Assembly: GCA_902783155.1 (NCBI GenBank)
Contig: CACZPR010000026.1
Location: 1-52,402 of the forward strand
From: an uncultured Spirochaetaceae bacterium
Lineage (GTDB): Bacteria > Spirochaetota > Spirochaetia > Treponematales > Treponemataceae
DNA: 52,402 nucleotides
Direction of reading: 5' to 3'
Shown piece by piece: positions 34,440-41,481 of this stretch. The stretch's first letter is position 1, and each line of letters opens with the position of its first letter. The notes under the pieces are model-generated. The model saw only the letters and a program-made list of their open reading frames with translations. It had not been told where the DNA came from and did no database searches. The position numbers and the translations under genes are program-made.

Positions 34440-34907
34440 AAAATCCGGTTGACCTGTGAGGTACAGAAACAGCCATCGTTCCGTGGGTTATGGTCATGCT
34501 CGTGACATTTCCGGCTTCCTCTCCAAACCAGAAGAATCCACAGTCCGCGCCCGGGAAATTTTTCTTTATCGCGGGAACGACTTCGGTATACCATGTCTGT
34601 GAATGGTGCTGCTCGACCGCTGAACGTCCCTCCTTCTTACACCGAACAAAAGGTTTGAACTGATTCCCTCCAGCGGAACATAGTCTGATTTTGACTGGAT
34701 GTAACCGTCCGCATGGAAAGTTGAAGGATCTCCCGACGCATTCCATCCACCCACACCGGGCTTTGTGGATTTTACATAGCGGAAATATGTTGTAAGGTCC
34801 TCCCAAATCGACGGTTCCATCCATCTGAGCGAGCGTTACATCATAGTTGAAAAGATAGTCGCTCCACGGAATGAAATAAAGTTGCAGCTCCGCTAAGAAT
34901 TGACCAT
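34440..34907 (-). pseudogene. Decayed gene with several frameshifts
   Basis: The minus strand reads as one protein only when frames are switched. From 34907 ATG opens only a four-codon frame. Then YFIPWSDYLFNYDVTLAQM continues to about 34800, next TKPGVGGWNASGDPSTFHADG in a second frame to about 34640, and then EVVPAIKKNFPGADCGFFWFG and SMTITHGTMAVS back in the first frame. Codon choice is natural in each piece, which separates it from noise. It runs into the 3' end of the Pr6Pr-like gene, so its own end is lost. A promoter is still present upstream. I do not recognise the protein. Confidence 0.55.
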
Positions 34908-34915
34908 TTTATTCT

Positions 34916-34945
34916 ATTATACCAGCATATCAAACTTTGTTTCAA
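34916..34945 (-). promoter_or_regulatory. Promoter in front of the decayed gene
   Basis: Minus strand: TTGAAA (34945-34940), 18-bp spacer ending in TGG, TATAAT (34921-34916). An ATG follows after eight bases, again a leaderless-type layout. Confidence 0.5.
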
Positions 34946-34958
34946 AACGCTACTTTTA

Positions 34959-34987
34959 TTGCGGACCCGGCAGGAATATGGTAAAAT
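34959..34987 (+). promoter_or_regulatory. Promoter of the membrane HTH gene
   Basis: TTGCGG (34959-34964), 17-bp spacer, TAAAAT (34982-34987). The TTG could be misread as a start codon; as a -35 box it explains why the real start is at 35010. Confidence 0.6.
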
Positions 34988-35009
34988 CAAAGACAGGTTG
35001 TTGCGGAAG

Positions 35010-35807
35010 ATGGAACTTTATTCAAAACGGATGCGCATAATTTTTAGAATCTTTTCTCTGGGAATGGCGGTCGCTATGCTGGTGGCGAACGTCTGCATCT
35101 GTGTCACCAAAGGATTCCCGAACATGGACGACTATAAAAACAATGTGACGTTCATTGTGAATGTTGTCTTCATCGCTGGATTTGTCGCCGCATTTTTCTT
35201 CCCCGCCAAACTTGAGATTTTTTCGTTGCTCGCATTTCTGTACAGCGCGAATGTTTTTATCCTGGAGCCAAAAAGTTTAATCGGCATCCCGATGTATTTT
35301 TTGAGCATTGCAACCCTCTATGTCCGTGGATTTTTCAAGCGGTATTCCAAAATCAGAGTGACCATAGGGATTGTGGTCTATTTTCTACTGATTCTGTCCG
35401 AAATCAGATTTGGCATGGAGTTTTTTGTTGACTGCTTCCTTGAAAAAATGGGCTACACTTTTGTCCTCACCGCGATTGCTTTTTTCATACAAATCCGTTC
35501 CTATGACTTGAATGAGCTGAAAAAAAATGACAAAAAGCTTGATTTGGGAATCTACCCGGAACTCAACAGCCGTGACGCGGAATGGCTTTGCAGGATTCAG
35601 AAAAACGAAAAATACACGAGCATTGCGATTGACTACAGCATGGCGGTTGGCTCGGTCAAAAATAGAATCAAATTCATCTTCGATACCATAGGGGTGGGCG
35701 ACCGTAAGGGATTTCTTGATGAATATGCTGACTGCGAGATTGTCTATACAAATGTTCAGCCAAAGAGGGGCGGAATTAAAAAATCTGCTCCAAAATTACG
35801 TATGTAA
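35010..35807 (+). CDS. Membrane protein with C-terminal LuxR-like DNA-binding domain
   Basis: Start at 35010 (MELYSKRMRI) lies about 16 bases after the predicted transcription start. The 265-aa protein has five or six membrane helices in residues 10-165, a short charged linker, then a C-terminal region resembling a GerE/LuxR helix-turn-helix: YTSIAIDYSMAVGSVKNRI followed by IGVGDRKGFLDEY, matching the family pattern IA..l..S..TVKnhi..i..klgv.dR..l..y. It would be a one-component regulator that senses at the membrane and binds DNA. Three direct repeats sit directly downstream in front of the next gene's promoter and are its obvious candidate site. The HTH call is by pattern only. Confidence 0.7.
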   Translation: MELYSKRMRIIFRIFSLGMAVAMLVANVCICVTKGFPNMDDYKNNVTFIVNVVFIAGFVAAFFFPAKLEIFSLLAFLYSANVFILEPKSLIGIPMYFLSIATLYVRGFFKRYSKIRVTIGIVVYFLLILSEIRFGMEFFVDCFLEKMGYTFVLTAIAFFIQIRSYDLNELKKNDKKLDLGIYPELNSRDAEWLCRIQKNEKYTSIAIDYSMAVGSVKNRIKFIFDTIGVGDRKGFLDEYADCEIVYTNVQPKRGGIKKSAPKLRM

Positions 35808-35814
35808 TATCCAA

Positions 35815-35854
35815 ATATGACCCGAATGTGACCTTTTTCCCCGCGAATATGACC
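35815..35854 (+). promoter_or_regulatory. Three direct repeats AT(A/G)TGACC in helical register
   Basis: ATATGACC at 35815-35822, ATGTGACC at 35826-35833 and ATATGACC at 35847-35854. The second and third extend to CGAAT(G/A)TGACCTT. Start-to-start distances are 11 and 21 bp, one and two helical turns, so all three face the same side of the DNA. They end 10 bp before the -35 box of the following promoter, an activator position. Confidence 0.6.
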
Positions 35855-35864
35855 TTCTGTTACC

Positions 35865-35892
35865 TAGACAATGCCGAAATTCGGGGTATACT
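35865..35892 (+). promoter_or_regulatory. Promoter of the 35932 gene
   Basis: TAGACA (35865-35870), 16-bp spacer, TATACT (35887-35892), with a leader of about 33 bases. Confidence 0.65.
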
Positions 35893-35931
35893 GACATTGT
35901 TCAGACGGCTTTTCGATTTCAGGAGGTGGCT

Positions 35932-36660
35932 ATGAACTGTTTTAAAAAAGTTGTTCTCGTGATTTCTCTGGCTCTTGTTGCGGGGCTCGGTTTTTCAAAG
36001 GAGGAGCTGAACGAGGACCGGCGTGTTGAACTGAATGTCAGCGATGCGGTTTTTGCAGGGGTTTTTACTTTCGGTACTACACAGGACGTGTGTCTTGATT
36101 TTACAGGCTGCAACAACCGTTTTGGACTGCGCCTTGGTGTAAAGACCCGGGAAATCTGGGAGTATACCGACATGGGCAAGGGGATGACATTTTATTGGAA
36201 TCCGTATATCGGTCTGGACATTTTTAATGGATGCCTTATGGTTGGACTGGTTCCTACAAAGTTTATGGATGGTATGGCTTTCCCACCATACTTTGCACTG
36301 TGTTGGGATTTTGATGTTATACCTATTAAAAATGGTCTTTCAAACAGCCTTGCGATTCGTGTGGGAGCAGAATATTACTGTGATGTTTTTGATTCGACCA
36401 GTGATGCGCTTTTTAATGTGTTTGCCACGTTTTTAAAATCCTGTTTCCCTAAATTCTATGTCGGCGTGACATACAAATTTGGCTGCGGATTCGGTGGTGA
36501 AAAAAAATCAGCCGCAACTTTTATTGGCGCACCGATTGAACGCACCCCAAAATCAGATTCCGAAATCAAGCATGGGCATGACGATGGATGCTGCTTTGAG
36601 GATTCGGACGAACTTGACAAAAGCGATGAACTGGAAGATGATTTAAGCATCTTGTTTTAA
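35932..36660 (+). CDS. Secreted beta-barrel-like protein with acidic tail
   Basis: Start at 35932 is fixed by AGGAGG five bases upstream. The 242-aa protein has a signal peptide ending near GLGFS (residue about 22). The mature part is made of alternating strands rich in aromatic residues and glycine (RFGLRLGVKTREIW, FYWNPYIGLDIFNG, FYVGVTYKFGCGFGG), as in small outer-membrane or periplasmic beta-barrels. The final 50 residues are hydrophilic, with His/Asp/Cys (KHGHDDGCCF) and then an Asp/Glu/Ser tail. I do not recognise a family. It follows the membrane HTH gene and its repeats, and the next secreted gene begins 14 bases after its stop. Confidence 0.75.
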   Translation: MNCFKKVVLVISLALVAGLGFSKEELNEDRRVELNVSDAVFAGVFTFGTTQDVCLDFTGCNNRFGLRLGVKTREIWEYTDMGKGMTFYWNPYIGLDIFNGCLMVGLVPTKFMDGMAFPPYFALCWDFDVIPIKNGLSNSLAIRVGAEYYCDVFDSTSDALFNVFATFLKSCFPKFYVGVTYKFGCGFGGEKKSAATFIGAPIERTPKSDSEIKHGHDDGCCFEDSDELDKSDELEDDLSILF

Positions 36661-36674
36661 ACATCGGAGGTCAG

Positions 36675-37652
36675 ATGAAAAAGGCTTTTCTGTTCTCTAT
36701 TATACTCGTGCTGTGTCTTCCATTTGTTTCCGCCCAGGAAAACGACATGGACTATTACCTTTACCGCGGTAAGGAAACGTTCAGCGTAGTTCATGGAATG
36801 TTCGGTGTGATTGCCCGAGACAGGGTTCCGGTCTACGAAAACATGACGCACGGATTTGACGAGGAGCCGATTTTCTATCTTGATAAAAATGAGGTTGTGA
36901 ATTTCCTCCGCGTGTCAAAGGATGCCTGGCAATACAGGTCCGGGGATTATTTCCACCGCTGGAAGATAGAGACTAAGGATGATTTCCGCGAGGGCTGGAT
37001 TTCCGGTCACGACGTTATTTTGATTTCAAACAGCCATAATTTCGTTCCGCTGTACAGGGAGTCAACCGGATATTTTTACATAAACGGCGGGGCTTACTAC
37101 GATGGAACTTTTCAGCCTCCATTTACTGCGATGGTGACAGGATTCCAAAAAGGCGGCAAGGGTTATTGGAACGGCGACATTGAGTATCTGGAAATGGAGA
37201 AGGGCGACACACCTTTTTACCTTGAATATCCCGCTCCGAATTATAAGAACAAAATCATTGTGCTCAAGTGGGACGAGGAGGACGGAAATTTTGTAATCCG
37301 GGTAATCAATACTTCGGTGGACCCCTCCGACTACCGCTATATTGAAGAAGAAAATGCGTGCTGGGAAAACGATGCAATCCTTAAGACAAGGGAAAGTTTC
37401 ATGTCGGAAGAATACTACGCGCTGATTGAGGCCATAGAGACAAATGACATGGAGCTTCTTAAAAAAGTAATCGCCACAGGCTATAAGGCTGAACCGATGT
37501 CCCCGGATAAAAGTCCGCTCGTCCGCGCTGCAAAAAGTAAAAATGATGCGGCCCTTAAGTTCATGCTAGAAAACGCTTTTCCAAATGCCGTGATGGTCTC
37601 CTCCCCTAAGTACGATGAAATAATGCCGGTCGAAATTGAAAAATTTCAGTGA
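36675..37652 (+). CDS. Secreted protein with SH3-like and ankyrin-like segments
   Basis: The 325-aa protein has GGAGGT before its ATG and a signal peptide cleaved near VSA-QE (residue 20). Residues about 40-110 look like a bacterial SH3-type domain (IARDRVPVYENMT, then REGWISGHDV). Residues about 245-310 resemble one or two ankyrin repeats (ALIEAIETNDMELLKKVI, then SPLVRAAKSKNDAALKFML). This combination is seen in spirochaete exported proteins of unknown role. The stop codon TGA is inside the first palindrome of the operator array that follows. Confidence 0.75.
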   Translation: MKKAFLFSIILVLCLPFVSAQENDMDYYLYRGKETFSVVHGMFGVIARDRVPVYENMTHGFDEEPIFYLDKNEVVNFLRVSKDAWQYRSGDYFHRWKIETKDDFREGWISGHDVILISNSHNFVPLYRESTGYFYINGGAYYDGTFQPPFTAMVTGFQKGGKGYWNGDIEYLEMEKGDTPFYLEYPAPNYKNKIIVLKWDEEDGNFVIRVINTSVDPSDYRYIEEENACWENDAILKTRESFMSEEYYALIEAIETNDMELLKKVIATGYKAEPMSPDKSPLVRAAKSKNDAALKFMLENAFPNAVMVSSPKYDEIMPVEIEKFQ

Positions 37653-37709
37653 GTTGACTCACTAAAATTCAGTGCGTAAACTCACTAAAATTCAGTGAGT
37701 TAACTCACT
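37647..37709. promoter_or_regulatory. Operator array 1: three CRP-like palindromes, 23-bp pitch
   Basis: Palindromes start at 37647, 37670 and 37693; the last is CAGTGAGTTAACTCACT (perfect AGTGAGTTAACTCACT), the others have one to three changes (GTTGAC; GTGCGTAAA). Spacers are 6 bp (AAAATT-like). The last unit abuts the -35 box of the 37791 gene. The core GTGA-N6-TCAC matches CRP/FNR-family site geometry. Confidence 0.85.
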
Positions 37710-37737
37710 TGAAAAATAGTATTGAGGTGGGTATTCT
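37709..37737 (+). promoter_or_regulatory. Promoter of the 37791 lipoprotein gene
   Basis: TTGAAA (37709-37714), 17-bp spacer, TATTCT (37732-37737). The first T is also the last base of the palindrome; the palindrome centre is 30.5 bp before the -10. Confidence 0.7.
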
Positions 37738-37790
37738 GCCCGCAAGCACAAAAATTCTGCAATGAATTAAAACTTGCGAGGAGATTTACT

Positions 37791-38279
37791 ATGAAAAAGA
37801 TTATTGGAAAACTTGCGGCGGTTCTGGCTGTGGGACTTTCACTTGTGTTTGCATCTTGTTCAACCGGTGTCGTTGATAACGGCACTGCACCAGAAATTAC
37901 GGATGCTTTTTTTGCTTCCCAGGTACATTCTGACGGTACTGTTAGCAGCACAAAAGAGAACTACAGGATTTATACAATGAGTTTAAGTGGTACTTACAAA
38001 TTGCTGTGTCAATTCCATGATCCTGACAAAGATATTAGGGAAATCTGGATGAGTCGGAGCAGTGATTTTTCTGGTGCTGCTGTTTATTGGGTAACGGAAG
38101 AAAATCAGCAAAGTGCGTATTATAATACAGCTAATACTCTCAACTGGTCTGCTTCTACAATCAGCAGCGACACAAGAAATTCTTTTATTGGAACCGGTGC
38201 GATTTATCTGCAGGTCAAGGATTCCAAGGGAAATGTTGGCACTTTCACTATTCCCGGAATCACGATTACCAATAACTAA
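37791..38279 (+). CDS. Lipoprotein with Ig-like fold
   Basis: The start at 37791 has GAGGAG upstream. The 162-aa product has a lipoprotein signal ending FASC (Cys23). The mature part is beta-rich, and its end (GAIYLQVKDSKGNVGTF) resembles the module ends in the giant lipoprotein at 1447 (such as AVYLHFKDIVGNITSV), so it is probably a single Ig-like module. Controlled by operator array 1; transcription ends at the terminator at 38301. Function unknown. Confidence 0.8.
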   Translation: MKKIIGKLAAVLAVGLSLVFASCSTGVVDNGTAPEITDAFFASQVHSDGTVSSTKENYRIYTMSLSGTYKLLCQFHDPDKDIREIWMSRSSDFSGAAVYWVTEENQQSAYYNTANTLNWSASTISSDTRNSFIGTGAIYLQVKDSKGNVGTFTIPGITITNN

Positions 38280-38300
38280 TAGGATATAAAATCAACTTGT

Positions 38301-38340
38301 CCGTCTGAGGAGTGACCAGCTTTTCAGACGGATTTTTTTT
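38301..38340 (+). terminator. Terminator of the 37791 gene
   Basis: CCGTCTGA pairs with TCAGACGG, followed by ATTTTTTTT. Confidence 0.88.
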
Positions 38341-38366
38341 GCACCAAGAATGTGCGTTCCAAAAAT

Positions 38367-38430
38367 CAGTGAGTTAACTCACTGAAATTTAGTGCGTAAA
38401 CTCACTGAATTTCAGTGGGTAAAACTCACT
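38367..38430. promoter_or_regulatory. Operator array 2: three CRP-like palindromes, 23-bp pitch
   Basis: Units start at 38367 (perfect), 38390 (GTGCGTAAACTCAC) and 38413 (GTGGGTAAAACTCAC, one extra A). The order of variants resembles array 1, with the GTGCGTAAA form again in the middle. The last unit abuts the -35 box. Confidence 0.85.
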
Positions 38431-38458
38431 ATCTTTTTATAAATTCCTTTTGTATTAT
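38430..38458 (+). promoter_or_regulatory. Promoter of the 52-aa lipoprotein gene
   Basis: TATCTT (38430-38435) is a poor -35, then a 17-bp spacer and TATTAT (38453-38458). The position matches the other three array promoters; the poor -35 fits an activator-dependent promoter. Confidence 0.6.
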
Positions 38459-38491
38459 TCAATCAATAATTCATAACAAAGGAGTAATATT

Positions 38492-38650
38492 ATGAAGAAG
38501 GTTGTTTCAGTTTTGATTCTGGCTTTGGCGGTATCATGTGCATTTGTTTCTTGCAAGTCAAAGGAACAGAAGGAATTGGAAGCTGCGGCAAAGGCAGCAA
38601 CAAAGGCCTATGGTGATGCAGTTGATGCAGCAAAAGCTCTTGGATTCTAA
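38492..38650 (+). CDS. Small lipoprotein (52 aa), short paralogue of the 41024 gene
   Basis: MKKVVSVLILALAVSCAFVS then Cys21 gives a lipoprotein signal of the relaxed spirochaete type. The mature peptide is only 32 residues, Ala/Lys-rich and helical (KELEAAAKAATKAYGD), ending KALGF. Ribosome site AAGGAG lies 8 bases upstream. The leader, ribosome site, signal peptide, last residues, 3' flank and terminator are nearly identical to those of the 41024 gene, so the two are copies of one cassette that differ in the length of the helical part. An envelope spacer or stapling role, as for Lpp, is only analogy. Confidence 0.85.
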   Translation: MKKVVSVLILALAVSCAFVSCKSKEQKELEAAAKAATKAYGDAVDAAKALGF

Positions 38651-38708
38651 TTTTGAACTGACGTTCTGTAGTAAATCCAAAATTTGCTCAGTTTGCTGAG
38701 CAGAAAAA

Positions 38709-38758
38709 GGGGTTGTCCGAATATCATTTAGATAACTTTTGGACAGCCCCATTTTTTT
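38709..38758 (+). terminator. Terminator of the 52-aa lipoprotein gene
   Basis: GGGGTTGTCC (38709-38718) pairs with GGACAGCCCC (38741-38750), followed by ATTTTTTT. A smaller GCTCAG/CTGAGC hairpin (38686-38701) precedes it. Confidence 0.85.
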
Positions 38759-38794
38759 AACACTGTAAATTAAAAATTTTAATAAGGAGTTTTT

Positions 38795-39946
38795 ATGGCG
38801 GATGAAGAAAATGGAGCTGGTGTTTCTAACGAAAACACAAATCCAGAAGACAAGGGAAATGTGGCGGGAGAGAAGGCAAAACTTGCTGGCGCTGGTGTAA
38901 AATCTGCAATAGACAAATTGCCTTTCAATGGCATGGCTAAAAAGGTTCCCGCGCTGTCAAAATTTTCTGCTTTTGCAAACTATGCGGTAATTGCGCTTGT
39001 TGTGGTGGTGCTCGTGGTTGTTATCGCTGTTGTCGCAGGTGGTGGCGGAAGAATGTCGGAAGAAGAAGCTGTTATTGCACAGTACCTCCTGTCTGGCGAA
39101 GATTTTGATGATGAAATTATTCAAAACATGTGGGACGAATACAATAGCAAGAGTGCGGATGAGAAGAAATTTGAAATGGAAGCAGCCAAAATTTCCATCT
39201 CCACGGCTCTGAAATATGACAAGGCCAATGCCAAAAAAGCTGTGGGAATTGCAAAAGCAAAGGCGAAAATTTTCAAAAAGAAGTCTGATGCGGAAAAAGC
39301 AAAATTGGACAAGCTGTACAAGGAAATGACCTCAAATGATATGCTTGTAAAACTTGGTGACATTTACATGATGAAGACAGAGGTGACACAAGGATTGTAC
39401 AAGGCTGTTACTGGAAAAAGTCCTTCAAAATATCCTGGTGACGACTATCGTCCGGTGGAATCAATAACTTGGAAGGAAGCTGTCGAATTCTGCAATCGTC
39501 TGAGTGAAAAACAAAAACTGAAGCCCTGCTATATCGTAAACCGGACCACGGATGTTGCCTCATGGGGTAAATATCAAAGCTATGATGTCGAACTGGACAG
39601 TACCGCAAATGGCTGGAGATTGCCAACCTCTACTGAATGGCGCAATGCAGCTGATGACGGACACAAGTATTCCGGAAGCGACGAAATAGACGAGGTTGGC
39701 TGGTATAAGGAAAACAGTGAAGACCATCCGCACAAGGTTGGAACAAAAAAGCCAAATAAGAATGGACTCTTCGATATGACAGGCAATGTTGAGGAATTCT
39801 GCTGGGACAAAAACGAGGACAACTCTCCATTTGTACTGGGTGGAAGTTGGCTTGTTTCAGATAAAAGTTGTGAAATTTCCGCAGCTGACACTGGTATTTC
39901 AAGTTATTCCTGCAGAGGTTGCCGTTTAGTTCGTCCCGCAAAATAA
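38795..39946 (+). CDS. Membrane-anchored SUMF1/formylglycine-generating-enzyme-like protein
   Basis: Ribosome site AAGGAG. The 383-aa protein has a hydrophilic N-terminus (about 60 residues, no signal peptide), one membrane helix (about 66-90), a Lys/Ala/Glu-rich helical stalk (about 95-185) and a C-terminal FGE-sulfatase (SUMF1) domain. Family phrases: IYMMKTEVTQGLYKAVTG, RPVESITWKEAVEFCNRLS, GWRLPTSTEWRNAADDG, NGLFDMTGNVEEFCWD and FVLGGSW. The domain should lie outside the cytoplasm. Bacterial members of this type are mostly not sulfatase activators; no sulfatase gene is in the window. Other roles (binding or chaperone) are unknown. Confidence 0.88.
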   Translation: MADEENGAGVSNENTNPEDKGNVAGEKAKLAGAGVKSAIDKLPFNGMAKKVPALSKFSAFANYAVIALVVVVLVVVIAVVAGGGGRMSEEEAVIAQYLLSGEDFDDEIIQNMWDEYNSKSADEKKFEMEAAKISISTALKYDKANAKKAVGIAKAKAKIFKKKSDAEKAKLDKLYKEMTSNDMLVKLGDIYMMKTEVTQGLYKAVTGKSPSKYPGDDYRPVESITWKEAVEFCNRLSEKQKLKPCYIVNRTTDVASWGKYQSYDVELDSTANGWRLPTSTEWRNAADDGHKYSGSDEIDEVGWYKENSEDHPHKVGTKKPNKNGLFDMTGNVEEFCWDKNEDNSPFVLGGSWLVSDKSCEISAADTGISSYSCRGCRLVRPAK

Positions 39947-39987
39947 AATACAACAGGTCGCTTTGACTTGAATTACCTCCTGATTTG

Positions 39988-40020
39988 CCGGAGGCCATGC
40001 TTATGGTCGCCGGTTTTTTT
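39988..40020 (+). terminator. Terminator of the SUMF1-like gene
   Basis: CCGGAGGCCAT and ATGGTCGCCGG form an interrupted stem around GCTT, followed by seven T. Confidence 0.8.
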
Positions 40021-40021
40021 G

Positions 40022-40050
40022 TTGTAAATTCCCTCAGAATACGCTATATT
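40022..40050 (+). promoter_or_regulatory. Promoter of the antitoxin-like/GNAT pair
   Basis: TTGTAA (40022-40027), 17-bp spacer, TATATT (40045-40050); it begins right after the preceding terminator. Confidence 0.65.
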
Positions 40051-40084
40051 TTATTTGATGAATCTATTTTAAAGGAGGCAGAGT

Positions 40085-40282
40085 ATGGCAACTTCAAGTT
40101 TATACAAGACATTTTCTCTTAAAACAAAAGAAGAGACAAATGCATTCATGCAGATGTTTGAAGAGTCTCTTCGCAATCCTCAGAAGATAGAGCCGTCCGG
40201 CGTGGAAATGGCAAGCGATGACGATACGAAAAAATTGATAGAGGCATTGAGAAAGCAATATGCAGACAAACTTGCTAAGTAA
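40085..40282 (+). CDS. Small antitoxin-like protein upstream of a GNAT gene
   Basis: The 65-aa product has a strong ribosome site (AAGGAGG, 40072-40078). It is charged and helical (YKTFSLKTKEETNAFMQMFEES, in part; then KKLIEALRKQYADKL), with no signal peptide. The start (L-Y-K-T-F-S-L-K) looks like a short beta strand that could lead a ribbon-helix-helix fold, as in small DNA-binding antitoxins. Its 3' end overlaps the GNAT gene by 23 bases, the usual layout of a toxin-antitoxin operon. Antitoxin function is inferred from layout, not from a recognised family. Confidence 0.6.
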   Translation: MATSSLYKTFSLKTKEETNAFMQMFEESLRNPQKIEPSGVEMASDDDTKKLIEALRKQYADKLAK

Positions 40283-40832
40283 TATCTTAAAGTCTACAGA
40301 TGGGGAGCCACTTTTTACTTTGTTGTCAGATTCTTTCATTTCAAAAAACAAGGATGTTGAAGCTTTTTTGAAGGAAAAGTCTTGTCAGTCATCAAAACTT
40401 TATACTTCTGCAACTTATCTGGTCTATAATATTGCAGAACAGACGGATTTGCTAGGCTATTTTACTCTTGCTACAAAAATGCTTACAATCAGACCAGATA
40501 GCTTGAATTTATCTCAGACAAAAATTATAAAAAGATTTGTAAGCCTTGATTTAGATACAAATACTTTCAGATTACCGGCTGTTCTGCTTGCACAATTTGG
40601 CAGGAACTTTTCAGAAAGCTCCGCGTCAATAAAGGGTGTGGAGTTGATGAAAATTGCTATGGAACGAATCGAAAGAGCTGTTTCACTAACGAGCGGTAAA
40701 ATCGCGTTTTTGGAATGTGAACCTAACGAAAAACTTGTGCATTTTTATGAAAGCTGCGGATTCAGGCTGCTTGGCAATATTGTTTATTCGAAAACCAATA
40801 AAGAACTTATCCAGATGTTCCGTGTAATCTAA
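40260..40832 (+). CDS. GNAT-family acetyltransferase, possible toxin
   Basis: The 190-aa protein has GNAT features: a strand with ATYLVYNIAEQTDLLGYFTLA in pieces (the acceptor-side beta hairpin), LPAVLLAQFGRNFSESSASIKG as a likely acetyl-CoA loop region (motif A, degenerate R/QxxGxG/A), and EPNEKLVHFYESCGFRLLG, the typical C-terminal FYexxGF signature. It overlaps the preceding 65-aa gene, and its composition (AT-rich) differs from its neighbours. GNAT toxins of TacT/AtaT type are encoded in this way and acetylate aminoacyl-tRNA; they are paired with RHH antitoxins. The identity as a toxin is inference; a plain acetyltransferase is the alternative. Confidence 0.75.
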   Translation: MQTNLLSNILKSTDGEPLFTLLSDSFISKNKDVEAFLKEKSCQSSKLYTSATYLVYNIAEQTDLLGYFTLATKMLTIRPDSLNLSQTKIIKRFVSLDLDTNTFRLPAVLLAQFGRNFSESSASIKGVELMKIAMERIERAVSLTSGKIAFLECEPNEKLVHFYESCGFRLLGNIVYSKTNKELIQMFRVI

Positions 40833-40892
40833 AGTCGCTGAATTTCCCATTTTTAAATTTTTTGCATCAAAAACATACTTTCCTCAAAAAAT

Positions 40893-40955
40893 CAGTGAGA
40901 AAACTCACGGAAAATCAGTGAGTTAACTCACCGAATTTCAGTGAGTTAACTCACT
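40893..40955. promoter_or_regulatory. Operator array 3: three CRP-like palindromes, 23-bp pitch
   Basis: Units start at 40893 (GTGAGAAAACTCAC), 40916 and 40939 (both GTGAGTTAACTCAC). Pitch is exactly 23 bp. The last base of the third unit is the first base of the -35 box. Confidence 0.88.
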
Positions 40956-40983
40956 TGCTTTTTATAAACTTTTTTTATACAAT
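40955..40983 (+). promoter_or_regulatory. Promoter of the 41024 lipoprotein gene
   Basis: TTGCTT (40955-40960), 17-bp spacer, TACAAT (40978-40983). Confidence 0.7.
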
Positions 40984-41023
40984 CCAATCCACAATTCACA
41001 ATTCATAACAAAGGAGTAATATT

Positions 41024-41422
41024 ATGAAGAAGGTTGTTTCAGTTTTGGTTCTGGCTTTGGCGGTATCATGTGCGTTTGTTTCTTGCAAGTCAAAGGAACA
41101 GAAGGAATTGGAGGCTGCAACAAAGGCCTATACTAATGCCCTTAGCACAACAGAGGATGCTCTTGATGCACTTGATGATCTTGACACAGCAAAGGATGCC
41201 CTTGATACCCTTAACTCAACAAAGGACGCTCTTGATGCTGCAAGCGGTGCACTTGATACCCTTAACTCAACAAAGGGTGCCCTTAATTCAGCAAAGGGTG
41301 CGCTTGATACAGCAAATGCTGCGCTTGATGCTCTTGATTCACTTGACACACTTGACTCAACAAAGGGTGCGCTTGATGCTGCAAACAGTGCACTTAATGC
41401 TTTGAATGCTCTTGGATTCTAA
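41024..41422 (+). CDS. Lipoprotein with expanded LD-rich heptad repeats
   Basis: The 132-aa product has the same signal peptide as the 52-aa paralogue (one Val/Ile change), Cys21, and the same KSKEQKELEAA start. The middle is a long run of seven-residue units (ALDTLNS, TKDALDA, ASGALDT, LNSAKGA, LDTANAA) with Leu and Ala in regular positions, expected to form a continuous amphipathic helix or coiled coil, ending NALGF. At DNA level the units are built from ACAAAGG(A/G)(T/C)GC and CTTGAT blocks, so the region can grow or shrink in frame. It may be an Lpp-like envelope spacer or a surface coiled coil. Flanks, operator and terminator match the 38492 cassette. Confidence 0.88.
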   Translation: MKKVVSVLVLALAVSCAFVSCKSKEQKELEAATKAYTNALSTTEDALDALDDLDTAKDALDTLNSTKDALDAASGALDTLNSTKGALNSAKGALDTANAALDALDSLDTLDSTKGALDAANSALNALNALGF

Positions 41423-41481
41423 TTTTGAACTGACGTTCTGTAGTAAATCCAAAATTTGCTCACTTTGCTGAGCATAAAAAA

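Noticed and set aside
34396..34824. 142-aa and 84-aa minus-strand ORFs as intact genes
   Set aside because: Neither is protein-like along its whole length; the sensible pieces alternate between the two frames, so they are scored together as one decayed gene.
34959..35009. TTG start for the membrane HTH gene
   Set aside because: The TTG is the -35 box of a good promoter, and ATG at 35010 lies properly downstream of the predicted transcript start.
37647..38430. Palindrome arrays as CRISPR repeats
   Set aside because: Units are 17 bp with constant 6-bp A/T spacers, not 25-40-bp repeats with unique 30-bp spacers, and no cas gene is present. Fixed distance to promoters points to operators.
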